In this document: positions 1-7,173 of the stretch, piece by piece | Layout: every line of letters starts with the position of its first letter | How positions within the stretch are numbered: the stretch's first letter is position 1 | Source of the DNA: an uncultured Parvibacter sp. | GTDB taxonomy: Bacteria; Actinomycetota; Coriobacteriia; Coriobacteriales; Eggerthellaceae | DNA length: 19,025 nt | Assembly: GCA_910587945.1 (NCBI GenBank) | Contig: CAJUNI010000033.1 | Location: 1 to 19,025, forward strand | Reading direction: 5' to 3' | Notes under the pieces: model-generated | Databases searched by the model: none | What the model was told of the DNA's origin: nothing | What the model saw: the letters and a program-made list of their open reading frames with translations, nothing else | Position numbers and translations under genes: made by a program

Positions 1-479
1 GTATTGGAGCGAGCATAGTCCAGGCTTCAAAAGCGACTGGTGTGAACGAAGTTTATATCTTGGCCCATGCTATCCACGAAAGCGATTGGGGTTGTTCGCG
101 GCTTGCGACGGGTGCTGTTAGTGGGTATGAAGGCTATTTTAATTTTTATGGAATCGGCGCCTTTGATAGAGACCCGCTAAATGGTGGAGCTTATTTGGCC
201 AAGGACCGTGGTTGGGATACTCCCGCAAAGGCTATCATTGGCGGTGCTGAGTACATTAATCGCTGGTATATCACTGCAAGTTATGACATTGGCAATGGGG
301 TTAAAACCACGCAAAACACACTCTATAAGATGCGATTTGCTCCAGGCATTGCTAATACCTGGCATCAATATGCTACTGATCTTGGATGGTCGAAAAAAAT
401 CGCACAATTCATGGGCATGGCATACAGCCAATACGGGTTTAAGCCTGACGGCTTCGAATGGCCTATCTATGCCTCATAA
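1..479 (+). CDS. Secreted peptidoglycan glucosaminidase (GH73), C-terminal part
   Basis: The frame is open from the window edge (first whole codon at position 3) to TAA at 477-479, so the start lies outside. The visible ~158 residues look like a GH73/LytG-type endo-beta-N-acetylglucosaminidase domain. The stretch A-H-A-I-H-E-S-D-W-G near the left edge carries the family's catalytic Glu region, followed by Y-F-N-F-Y-G-I-G-A-F-D and a G-G-A-E-Y-I segment typical of these domains. Such enzymes cut the GlcNAc-MurNAc backbone outside the cell during wall turnover or daughter-cell separation. The internal GTG at 42 is not a credible start because homology continues upstream of it. A repeat or wall-binding N-terminal region may lie outside the window; that cannot be seen. 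The next gene, a wall transpeptidase 119 bp downstream on the same strand, fits a wall-remodelling role. Confidence 0.85.
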   Translation, partial: IGASIVQASKATGVNEVYILAHAIHESDWGCSRLATGAVSGYEGYFNFYGIGAFDRDPLNGGAYLAKDRGWDTPAKAIIGGAEYINRWYITASYDIGNGVKTTQNTLYKMRFAPGIANTWHQYATDLGWSKKIAQFMGMAYSQYGFKPDGFEWPIYAS

Positions 480-598
480 GCGTTGTTTCGGAAGAGCTTA
501 ACGAAGCCTGAATGGTGTCTAAGCTGTTATTCGCAAGCTCAATAGGTGTATTGCTGTAATTGGTAACGTTTGAAGAGTGCGGTTTAATGGGAGTTAAG

Positions 599-2008
599 AT
601 GAAAAGGTCAAGACTTTGGAGTCGACTAACGATAGCATGCTTTTTTCTTGTCGCGCTGTGCTTTGGTGGCATAACAGAAGCCAGTGCTAGTTCGATTGTT
701 CAAGAATACGATACTGAAAAACAGCTGTTGGAAAACTTGACGGATGTCAATGACGGGTATTCGGGCTTTAGCGCTGTGGAGACAGATTCGACGCTTCAGA
801 CTTCTGGGGAACAAAGCACACATGACGATGCGTTCTTTGGAGATTATCAAGGAATGAGTAAGGGCGCGGCCGCTGAAGACCCGGATATGCAAGAAGGCTG
901 GGTGGAGCAAGATAAGAAGAAGTACTATTACGTCAATGGCACCCCGATCAAAGGTTTGCAAGTTATCGATGAGAAGACCTACGGCTTTTCCACCAAAGAC
1001 GGGGAATTGCTACTTGGACTTCATGCCATCGACGGTAAGCATTATTTCTTCGATTTAAACAGCGGTGTGATGCAAAAGGGCAATGTTTACTTAAACGATG
1101 TTTGGTATCGCTTTGATCCTTCTTCGGGGGAGCAAGTATTTGGCAATCAATATATAGACGGTAACTGGTATCGCTATGACCCCTATGATGGACATCTTCT
1201 TTTGGGCAACCAATATATAGACGGTAGCTGGTACCGCTACGATCCCTATGAAGGCTACTTGATTCTGGGTTCTACATATATTGAGGGCAATTGGTATCGC
1301 TATGACCCCTATGATGGACATCTTCTTTTGGGCAACCAATATATAGACGGTAGCTGGTACCGCTACGATCCCTACGATGGGCACTTGATTTTCGGAAGCC
1401 AGTATATCGATGGTAATTGGTATTGGTATGACATCTATGATGGCCATTTGCATCGCGGATTAAGTTACATAGCTGGTAATTGGTATTGTTATGACCTGAA
1501 TGATGGACGCATGCTATTTGGCTGGCAAGATATCAGTGGCCAATATCATTACTTCAGACCTGGAGACGGTGTTCAGGAATTTGCATCAAATACGATGTAT
1601 TACGGTTGGCGTGTGGCGCAAACTCTTTCAAGTCCAACGGATTACTTACTTCTTGTAGACACTGATGCATGCGCGACAATGGTCTTCTATGGCAGTTATG
1701 GCAATTGGGAGCCTCTCTATAACATGCCTTGTAGCCCGGGAGCATGGGGCACTCCTACGATTAAGGGCATTTACCATGTTGGAAGCCGTGGATATTCTTT
1801 CGGAACATCTTCTTACGAGTGCTTCTATTGGACTCAGATTTCGGGAAATTATCTATTCCATTCGATTCTTTATACTCCGGGCGGTCGTGGTGTTGTGGAC
1901 GGTCGATTGGGAATGCATCTATCGCATGGTTGTGTTCGGTTACATATTGATAATGCCTATTGGATTAACCGAAACATCCCTAGTGGGACTACAATATTTA
2001 TCTGGTAA
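599..2008 (+). CDS. Secreted L,D-transpeptidase with ten cell-wall-binding repeats
   Basis: The product is a 469-residue exported protein. The ATG at 599 is preferred over upstream TTG 560 and ATG 587 because GGGAG at 589-593 sits 5 nt before it and the protein then opens with a standard signal peptide: basic MKRSRLWSRL, a hydrophobic core, and likely cleavage near ASA at 28-30. An acidic linker follows to about residue 100. Residues 119-328 are ten 21-residue repeats of the form G-N-Q-Y-I-D-G-N-W-Y-R-Y-D-P-Y-D-G, resembling CW_binding/choline-binding modules. Residues ~340-469 are a YkuD/L,D-transpeptidase domain with the motif S-H-G-C-V-R-L; His443 and Cys445 are the catalytic pair. The family forms 3-3 peptidoglycan crosslinks or attaches proteins to the wall. 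The ligand of the repeats is unknown; they could bind a wall glycopolymer. Confidence 0.9.
   Translation: MKRSRLWSRLTIACFFLVALCFGGITEASASSIVQEYDTEKQLLENLTDVNDGYSGFSAVETDSTLQTSGEQSTHDDAFFGDYQGMSKGAAAEDPDMQEGWVEQDKKKYYYVNGTPIKGLQVIDEKTYGFSTKDGELLLGLHAIDGKHYFFDLNSGVMQKGNVYLNDVWYRFDPSSGEQVFGNQYIDGNWYRYDPYDGHLLLGNQYIDGSWYRYDPYEGYLILGSTYIEGNWYRYDPYDGHLLLGNQYIDGSWYRYDPYDGHLIFGSQYIDGNWYWYDIYDGHLHRGLSYIAGNWYCYDLNDGRMLFGWQDISGQYHYFRPGDGVQEFASNTMYYGWRVAQTLSSPTDYLLLVDTDACATMVFYGSYGNWEPLYNMPCSPGAWGTPTIKGIYHVGSRGYSFGTSSYECFYWTQISGNYLFHSILYTPGGRGVVDGRLGMHLSHGCVRLHIDNAYWINRNIPSGTTIFIW
953..1582 (+). repeat. Ten in-frame 63-bp tandem repeats (wall-binding modules)
   Basis: Ten consecutive 63-bp units each encode a 21-residue G..Y-I-x-G-x-W-Y-x-Y-D...G module. 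Outer units are diverged. The inner ones are near identical: 1166-1248 and 1292-1374 match at all 83 positions with a 126-bp (two-unit) offset. The array should be prone to unit gain or loss by recombination and to assembly error. Confidence 0.9.
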
Positions 2009-2075
2009 AGCAACAACTCGAAACCATCGTGTATCTGAATACTTCCGAAGAATGACATATCGTATTAATTTATGA

Positions 2076-2091
2076 CCGGAGTCAGCTCTGG
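2076..2091 (+). terminator. Weak terminator-like hairpin after the L,D-transpeptidase gene
   Basis: CCGGAG and CTCTGG form a 6-bp stem with one G-U pair around a TCAG loop, 68 bp after the transpeptidase stop. No T-run follows, so termination is uncertain. Confidence 0.3.
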
Positions 2092-2098
2092 CAATATA

Positions 2099-2129
2099 TG
2101 GACAGAGTTTTAATTAGAATTGATATATA
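2099..2129 (+). promoter_or_regulatory. Possible promoter of the amino-sugar cassette
   Basis: TGGACA at 2099-2104 and TATATA at 2124-2129 are 19 bp apart in an AT-rich stretch, 38 bp before the aminotransferase start. The spacing is longer than ideal, so this is only a candidate. Confidence 0.3.
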
Positions 2130-2166
2130 GAAACTATCCAAGGCTTTTGATGGGAGCACGCATTTC

Positions 2167-3309
2167 ATGATTCCTTTTAATATTCCACCATATATTGGGA
2201 CTGAGCTTGATTATGTTCACCAAGCAGTTTGTGATAATAGGAAGTTGAGCGGGGATGGACCGTTCACAAAGCGCTGCAATCAGTGGCTTGAAGAAAACTT
2301 AAATGCCCAGAAGGTACTCTTGACGACAAGCGGTACGGCAGCATTAGAGATGGCCGCGCTGCTATGTGACATAAAGCCGGGTGACGAAGTTATTGTCCCA
2401 AGTTATACATTTTCTACTACGGCGTCGGCTTTTGTTATGGCTGGCGCAACGTTAGTGTTTGTAGATATTCGTCCAGATACCATTAATATCGATGAAACAA
2501 AAATCGAAGAAGCTATAACGGAAAAAACTAGAGTTATAGTGCCAGTGCATTATGCAGGTGTTGCTTGCGAGATGGACGCCATTATGGACATTGCGCGCAG
2601 ATATAACTTAAAAGTGGTAGAGGATGCTGCGCAGGGTGTACTTAGTACCTATAAGGGTAAAAGCTTGGGTACAATTGGTGATTTAGGGTGTATTTCCTTT
2701 CACTAAACGAAGAACTTTTCTATGGGGGAAGGAGGAGCTCTCATCATTAATAATCCTGAGTATAATGATCGCGCGGAAATCATTCGTGAGAAGGGCACCA
2801 ATCGTTCAAGGTTCTTTCGCGGTCAAGTGGATAAATATACGTGGGTTGATAAAGGAAGTAGCTATCTTCCGAGTGATATGAGTGCAGCGTACTTATGGGG
2901 GCAACTCGAGAGCGCAGACATCATCAATGATGACCGAATGGCAACATGGGAGCGCTATTACGACGCATTTCTTCCTCTAAAGAAGGCTGGATTAGTACAA
3001 CTACCTTCTTTGCCAAATGATTGCACTCATAATGCACATATGTTTTATCTTGTATGTGATGATTTGGCTCAGCGGTCGCGGCTGATTGAGTATCTTAAAG
3101 AGCGCGGTGTTATGTCCGTATTTCACTACATACCACTTCACTCTTCGCCGGCCGGTATGAGATTTGGTCGTTTTCACGGCCCTGATGAGCAAACGACATC
3201 AATAAGCGAGAGACTGACACGACTTCCTTTATATTATGGTATGAGCGAGGATGATGTTCAGCAAGTAATTGATGGAGTTCTGGCTTTTTATCAAGAGGAG
3301 ACTATTTGA
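2167..3309 (+). pseudogene. wecE: WecE-like dTDP-4-amino-4,6-dideoxygalactose transaminase, interrupted by in-frame TAA
   Basis: Read through TAA 2704-2706, this is a 380-codon DegT/DnrJ/EryC1/StrS aminotransferase of normal WecE length (E. coli ~376). It matches the WecE subfamily along its whole length: G-T-E-L-D-Y at 11-16, H-Y-A-G-V-A-C-E-M-D at 128-137, V-E-D-A-A-Q with the PLP-contacting Asp153, then R-E-K-G-T-N-R-S and F-R-G-Q-V-D-K-Y-T-W. The family moves an amino group from glutamate to dTDP-4-keto-6-deoxyglucose, giving dTDP-Fuc4N. The family motif F-H-E-T-K-N reads F-H-stop-T-K-N here: codon 180 is TAA where GAA (Glu) is expected, a single base change with no frame change. Lys182, the PLP lysine, is two codons later. 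The upstream fragment therefore lacks the catalytic lysine; a restart at ATG 2722 would lack the N-terminal half. It may be a real null allele, a read-through codon or a base error. The start ATG 2167 has GGGAG about 10 nt upstream. Confidence 0.85.
3294..3308 (+). promoter_or_regulatory. SD and TTG start of the first EamA/SMR-like gene, overlapping the aminotransferase stop
   Basis: AGAGGAG lies just before TTG 3306-3308, and the TTG shares bases with the TGA stop (3307-3309) of the aminotransferase. This indicates translational coupling and supports TTG as the true start. Confidence 0.65.
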
Positions 3310-3707
3310 AATCTCTATCTACCGTCCTAGCGCTTCAAGGTTTGCTGTTGTTTTATTCGTTAGGGAGTGTTTTAAGCAAACTTGCTGCAGGTGTTGATCC
3401 CGTTAGCTGGGAGTTTCTCTTTATGTATGCCGGGATCATTCTGATCTTAGGAGTTTATGCAATAGGATGGCAGCAAATATTAAAACGCCTACCCTTGACT
3501 AGCGCCTACGCAAACAAGGCAGTAACGGTAGTTTGGGGTATTATCTGGGGTTTTCTTATATTTAACGAGCCATTGACTTTAGGTAGGGCAATCGGTGCTG
3601 TTGTTGTGATGGCCGGAATTGTTCTATTTGCTTATTCTGATCATGGAAATCCAGGGATTGAAAATGCTATAGATTGCGAGATAAGCAAGAATAAAGAGGC
3701 AGTATGA
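3306..3707 (+). CDS. Four-helix EamA/SMR-like membrane protein (ArnE/ArnF-like flippase subunit 1)
   Basis: The product has 133 residues with four hydrophobic helices (about 5-27, 35-54, 68-86 and 92-112) and a charged C-terminal tail. The N-E-P-L-T-L-G-R-A-I-G turn between helices 3 and 4 is typical of EamA and small-multidrug-resistance folds. Its size is half that of a normal ten-helix DMT transporter and equals ArnE or ArnF, which work as a pair to move undecaprenyl-phosphate-amino-arabinose across the membrane. The next gene is a second four-helix protein starting inside this one's stop (ATGA at 3704-3707), so the two probably form a heterodimer. With an ArnC-like glycosyltransferase in the same cassette, a lipid-linked sugar is the most likely substrate. 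A drug or polyamine exporter is the alternative. Function is inferred from context and topology. Confidence 0.75.
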   Translation: MKSLSTVLALQGLLLFYSLGSVLSKLAAGVDPVSWEFLFMYAGIILILGVYAIGWQQILKRLPLTSAYANKAVTVVWGIIWGFLIFNEPLTLGRAIGAVVVMAGIVLFAYSDHGNPGIENAIDCEISKNKEAV

Positions 3708-4057
3708 GTGAATCGTTATTTATCTACTCGTGCTTTCTCCTCTTTGGAACTTTTGTAAGTGCAATTTCGCAGGTTCTATTAAAAAAAGCTGCACTACAGA
3801 CGTATTCCTCAAAAATCAAAGAATACTTCAATTCGCGAGTGCTGTCGGCATATTTTCTCTTCTTTTTAGCCTCTCTGCTTTGTATTTTTGCATACAGGGT
3901 TGTGCCGCTCTCGTTTGGACCCATTCTTGAAGCAACTGGTTATATCTATGTCATGATTTTTGGAGCGGTTTTTTTTGGCGAGAAAATTACGATAAAAAAG
4001 GCGCTAGCTATTACATTGATCCTGATTGGAATTGGTATTTATTCTCTTCTTGGATAA
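3704..4057 (+). CDS. Four-helix EamA/SMR-like membrane protein (ArnE/ArnF-like flippase subunit 2)
   Basis: The product has 117 residues and four predicted helices. Helix 1 carries S-A-I-S-Q-V-L-L-K-K-A-A, close to the start of ArnE-type proteins, and the segment F-F-G-E-K-I-T-I-K-K-A-L before the last helix is the common EamA/SMR turn. The gene overlaps its partner by ATGA, so the two are translated together in near equal amounts. A short amphipathic stretch (about 30-42) separates helices 1 and 2. The expected role is the second half of a heterodimeric carrier for an undecaprenyl-phosphate-linked sugar. It is distinct in sequence from the first half, so this is not a simple recent duplication. 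The transport direction and substrate cannot be read from sequence. Confidence 0.75.
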   Translation: MSESLFIYSCFLLFGTFVSAISQVLLKKAALQTYSSKIKEYFNSRVLSAYFLFFLASLLCIFAYRVVPLSFGPILEATGYIYVMIFGAVFFGEKITIKKALAITLILIGIGIYSLLG

Positions 4058-4078
4058 CAGATACCGCAGGATAGTGTG

Positions 4079-4109
4079 TATTCTGCAATCCCTAAGCGAT
4101 TGCAGAATA
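4079..4109. other. Perfect 12-bp inverted repeat between the flippase pair and the acyltransferase
   Basis: TATTCTGCAATC at 4079-4090 and its exact complement at 4098-4109 enclose a 7-nt loop. No T-run follows in either direction. It could be a weak terminator, an RNA-processing or stability element in the polycistronic mRNA, or an operator. A smaller palindrome AATTCGAATT follows at 4110-4119. Confidence 0.7.
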
Positions 4110-4179
4110 AATTCGAATTAATATAGGAATCAAAGAGATAAAAGATTCTATACCACAGACTAGAGGTTATAAGTCGCCT

Positions 4180-4857
4180 ATGAAAGATAAAAAAATTGTA
4201 GTATTCGGTCTTGGCGTCTTTTCTGCTCTTATGACTGAATATATTGATCGATTTACATCCTGGGAGATAGCTGCGTATTGCGTTGATAGGGAGTATATTC
4301 CTGAGAATCTGGATACAGCAAAACCAGTCGTTGCCTTTGAGGAGCTAGCTCAATTATACCCACCAACCGAATACGATGCGTTTATCGCAATCGGCTATGC
4401 TCAGATGGGTGATATACGCGAGCGCGCATTTTGCCAGCTAAAAGAGCTCGGATACTTTGTCAGGAATTTTGTTCATCCAAGTGCCCTTTGCTATGCTGAT
4501 GCTATGGGAGAAGGTAATATTGTCCTAGAGAATGCTGTATTGGGTATGAAAAGCACGGTTGGCAACTGTAATCTTATCTGGAATTCTTGCAATCTAAGCC
4601 ATGAGTGCAAGATTGGAAGCTTTAATACGCTGGGCGTTATGACGGGATTCGGAGGATGCTCTACTGTAGGTGATCACTGCTTCTTCGGTATCAACTGCAC
4701 AATTAAAGACCATCTCTCTATTAGTGATTATACGCTCGTTGGAGCTGGGGCGTATTTAGCCCATGATACAGCGCGAGCTGAAGCCTATACCCGTCGGGGT
4801 GGTGACCCTCTACATAAGAAGAGTAGCTTTGAGTTTACATCCTTGTTTGGTGGATAA
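4180..4857 (+). CDS. PglD/NeuD-like sugar acyltransferase (left-handed beta-helix)
   Basis: The 225-residue protein has the two-domain layout of PglD/NeuD acetyltransferases. The N-terminal Rossmann-like part opens with K-K-I-V-V-F-G-L-G and includes F-I-A-I-G-Y at 68-73. The C-terminal hexapeptide-repeat helix spans about 100-215. His141-Glu142 in L-S-H-E-C-K-I-G corresponds to the catalytic His-Glu pair of PglD (His125/Glu126 in Campylobacter). These enzymes pass an acetyl group from acetyl-CoA to the amino group of a UDP- or dTDP-4-amino-4,6-dideoxysugar. With a WecE-like aminotransferase upstream, N-acylation of dTDP-Fuc4N is the natural guess, a role WecD plays in enterobacteria. O-acylation of another sugar is possible. 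An AGAGG at 4162-4166 is 13 nt before the ATG, which is longer than usual. The gene follows a 122-bp spacer containing the 12-bp hairpin. Confidence 0.8.
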   Translation: MKDKKIVVFGLGVFSALMTEYIDRFTSWEIAAYCVDREYIPENLDTAKPVVAFEELAQLYPPTEYDAFIAIGYAQMGDIRERAFCQLKELGYFVRNFVHPSALCYADAMGEGNIVLENAVLGMKSTVGNCNLIWNSCNLSHECKIGSFNTLGVMTGFGGCSTVGDHCFFGINCTIKDHLSISDYTLVGAGAYLAHDTARAEAYTRRGGDPLHKKSSFEFTSLFGG

Positions 4858-4872
4858 TAGAAGAGAGTGTAT

Positions 4873-5871
4873 ATGTGCAAATTATCCTTTGTAATACCGT
4901 GCTACAACAGCGCTAAAACTATTGGCTTAGTACTGGATGAGATAGAGTCTACGATGACTCAAAAACCGAATAGTGGCTACGAAGTAATCACGGTAGTAGA
5001 TGGTTCACCGGATAATGTGGCAGAGGTTCTGCGCGAGCGTTCAGCCCAGGATGCTCATTTACTCGTGATTGAGCTTTCTAGAAATTTTGGCCAGCATAAT
5101 GCTCTTATGGCTGGTTATAACTATGCATCAGGCGATATCGTGGTATCCCTTGATGATGATGGCCAATGTCCCGTCGATCGTGTTTGGGAGCTTATCAATC
5201 CGCTTGAATCAGGTGAGGCGGATATGGTAGCTGCAAGGTATTACGAGAAAAAACAAAGTGGATTCAAAAATTTTGGCAGTCGTGTTAATGCGGCTATGGC
5301 TCATGCTTTAATTGGCATTCCCAAGAAATTTGAAATGTCTAACTTCTTTGCTTTCAATAAGATCGTCTGCACGAATATAGTGCAGTACAAGAATCCTTAT
5401 TCCTATCCCTTAGGGCTAATTAGTAATGTAACTAAGCGGATGGTTAATGTTCCTATGGAAGAGCGAGAGCGCGCTCATGGAACTACAAATTATACTTTTA
5501 GAGGCTTGCTTAAACTTTGGCTTAATGGATTTACGAGTTTCTCAGTGGCTCCGCTTCGTATGGCAGACGTCGTGGGAACGGTTTGTGCCTTTTTGGGATT
5601 CATCTATGGTCTCTATATTATTATTCGTCAGTTAGTATTCAATGATGTCGCTCTTGGCTATTCATCATTAATAGCGATAATTCTTTTTATGGGTGGCTTG
5701 ACAATGATCCTTCTCGGTCTACTTGGTGAATATATTGGCCGTATTTTTATCTGTATTAATAAACAGCCTCAGTATGTTGTTCGAAGTGCTATTAGTCAAG
5801 ATCAATCTAGCAGAGCCGACCTTTTTAATGAGGAAGGTATGGTAGAAGGACATCAGCTGAGTCGCTCTTGA
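4873..5871 (+). CDS. ArnC/GtrB-like polyprenyl-phosphate glycosyltransferase (GT2)
   Basis: The product has 332 residues. ATG 4873 is chosen over GTG 4867 because AAGAGAG at 4861-4867 is then 5 nt upstream and the fold starts at once with L-S-F-V-I-P-C-Y-N. Family marks: V-V-D-G-S-P-D-N at 41-48, N-F-G-Q-H-N-A-L-M-A-G at 71-81, and the metal-binding acidic triplet Asp94-96 in S-L-D-D-D-G-Q-C-P. Two C-terminal helices (~232-252 and ~265-286) precede L-G-E-Y-I-G-R-I-F, characteristic of ArnC, GtrB and DPM1-like enzymes. These move a sugar from a nucleotide donor to undecaprenyl phosphate on the cytoplasmic face. The gene starts 16 bp after the acyltransferase stop. Its last 47 bp overlap the convergent ATP-grasp gene. 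The sugar is not defined by sequence; a 4-acylamino-4,6-dideoxy sugar fits the neighbours. Confidence 0.85.
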   Translation: MCKLSFVIPCYNSAKTIGLVLDEIESTMTQKPNSGYEVITVVDGSPDNVAEVLRERSAQDAHLLVIELSRNFGQHNALMAGYNYASGDIVVSLDDDGQCPVDRVWELINPLESGEADMVAARYYEKKQSGFKNFGSRVNAAMAHALIGIPKKFEMSNFFAFNKIVCTNIVQYKNPYSYPLGLISNVTKRMVNVPMEERERAHGTTNYTFRGLLKLWLNGFTSFSVAPLRMADVVGTVCAFLGFIYGLYIIIRQLVFNDVALGYSSLIAIILFMGGLTMILLGLLGEYIGRIFICINKQPQYVVRSAISQDQSSRADLFNEEGMVEGHQLSRS

Positions 5872-6994
5872 AGATGTAATATCCGTAACGTGTAGAGCTA
5901 TCAACAATAGTTTGATTCATTGGCATAATGGGGCTTTCAAAGACCAGTTCAAGTTCTTTGTCTTGCCTTAACTGCTCTAATGCAATTAGATCCTGGTCAT
6001 CGAAGATAAATCGAATGCAAGCAGCATGCGATGCTGGTTGAGCGCTGCCATCTTCCATTAAGTTAGGAAGTTCAGGCTGCTCTCCCAATGCTACCTTTAT
6101 AACATTTTCTAAGAAGTCATATCCGGTCGCTTGAACAACCAAATCGCTGCCTATGCAATCGCCCCCCATACGACTTCCGATTTCAATAATGCTAATCGTT
6201 TCTTCGTCATTGAAATCAATCTTTAGCTCGCTATGTGAAGCACCGTTAACGACTCCTAGATGAGTGAGGGCCGATGCTACGGTTTTAAAGAGCCTGCTGC
6301 GAGTTGACTGGTCAAGTGATGCAGGGATGATGTGACCGGTCTCGATAAAACGTGGAGAGCCAGATGTGTATTTTTTGGTTATAGCAAGCGGATAATGGTT
6401 GCCTTGCCAAGAAATAAACTCAACGCTGAATTCCTCGCCGCCAGCAAATTCTTCTACCATCACGTTCCCGTTGAAGCTTTCATTGCGAGCTTGCTTAATG
6501 GCATCCTCTAATCCGTTGGGGTCGGAGAGTTTAGTTATTCCTCTGCTTCCTGAACGATCGGATGGTTTAACAATAATGGGGTACGTGAGACTATCGAGCT
6601 TATCTAAAGAATCTTTAGTAGAAAAAGTAATACTCTTTGGGGAGGGATCTTGATTCTCTAAAAGAATGCTTCGCATTATGCTCTTATTGGTAGTTGCAGC
6701 TACGGTTTCGACGCTATTCGCAGTCAAACCCAATTCATTGGCAACATAAGAAACGGTAATATTTGCTAAGTCCGATGCAATAGAGCAAATGCCATCTATT
6801 CCAATTTCCTGGCATTTTTCAGCAATTTGTTCTTTTTCGACGATGCTAATTGGATAGAAGAAATCGCTTTGTGTTTCACCGATGTCACCACAGGCCCAAG
6901 CGAAGGTGTGGGTTTCTAGCCCCATTTCCTTCGCCTTAAGAATTAAGGGGCTCTGAAAATGCGATGCTCCGATAATTGCAATCTTTTTTTTCAC
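5825..6994 (-). CDS. ATP-grasp ligase of unknown substrate
   Basis: The product has 389 residues when started at GTG 6994, which has AAGGA 5 nt upstream (7000-7004 on the plus strand). The longer frame to 7063 would run into the tRNA trailer hairpin and adds a basic, non-homologous leader. Domains: N-terminal Rossmann-like pre-ATP-grasp part from K-K-I-A-I-I-G-A; ATP-binding lysine Lys143 in I-V-K-P-S-D-R-S-G-S-R-G; V-E-E-F-A-G-G-E-E-F-S-V-E at 180-192; and the magnesium/ATP motif E-I-G-S-R-M-G-G-D at 271-279. ATP-grasp ligases join a carboxylate to an amine or thiol through an acyl-phosphate; this form resembles amino-acid/dipeptide ligases and carboxylase-type enzymes. Next to an amino-sugar pathway it might couple an amino acid or other carboxylate to the sugar amine, but that is speculation. 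It is convergent with and overlaps the glycosyltransferase, and it lies 76 bp downstream of tRNA-Arg with no clear promoter of its own. Confidence 0.8.
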   Translation of the reverse strand: MKKKIAIIGASHFQSPLILKAKEMGLETHTFAWACGDIGETQSDFFYPISIVEKEQIAEKCQEIGIDGICSIASDLANITVSYVANELGLTANSVETVAATTNKSIMRSILLENQDPSPKSITFSTKDSLDKLDSLTYPIIVKPSDRSGSRGITKLSDPNGLEDAIKQARNESFNGNVMVEEFAGGEEFSVEFISWQGNHYPLAITKKYTSGSPRFIETGHIIPASLDQSTRSRLFKTVASALTHLGVVNGASHSELKIDFNDEETISIIEIGSRMGGDCIGSDLVVQATGYDFLENVIKVALGEQPELPNLMEDGSAQPASHAACIRFIFDDQDLIALEQLRQDKELELVFESPIMPMNQTIVDSSTRYGYYIFKSDSADVLLPYLPH

Positions 6995-7032
6995 AGAGAT
7001 CCTTCTTTTCCTTGAAGACGAAAGTATGACAA

Positions 7033-7061
7033 GAGGCCAGCGAGTGAATCCTGCTGACCTC
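7033..7061 (-). terminator. Hairpin in the 3' trailer of tRNA-Arg
   Basis: On the minus strand GAGGTCAGC and GCTGGCCTC form a 9-bp stem with one U-G pair and an 11-nt loop, 10 nt after the tRNA CCA end. Only a broken T-rich run follows, so read-through into the ATP-grasp gene is likely. The G-U pair exists only in the minus-strand RNA, which supports that direction. Confidence 0.5.
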
Positions 7062-7070
7062 ACTTTGCTT

Positions 7071-7146
<76 letters not shown>

Positions 7147-7173
7147 AATACATCCCTCTCGGGTGTGATATCT

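Noticed and set aside
953..1582. CRISPR-like array
   Set aside because: The repeats are contiguous, have no spacers, stay in frame for 21 residues and encode wall-binding modules.
2722..3309. Independent gene starting at ATG 2722
   Set aside because: It is in frame with, and continues, the same aminotransferase. It starts inside the PLP-lysine motif region and would lack the N-terminal half of the fold.
6995..7063. Upstream start for the ATP-grasp gene
   Set aside because: The added 23 residues are basic and unlike the family, and the DNA overlaps the tRNA trailer hairpin. GTG 6994 has a proper SD and begins the domain directly.
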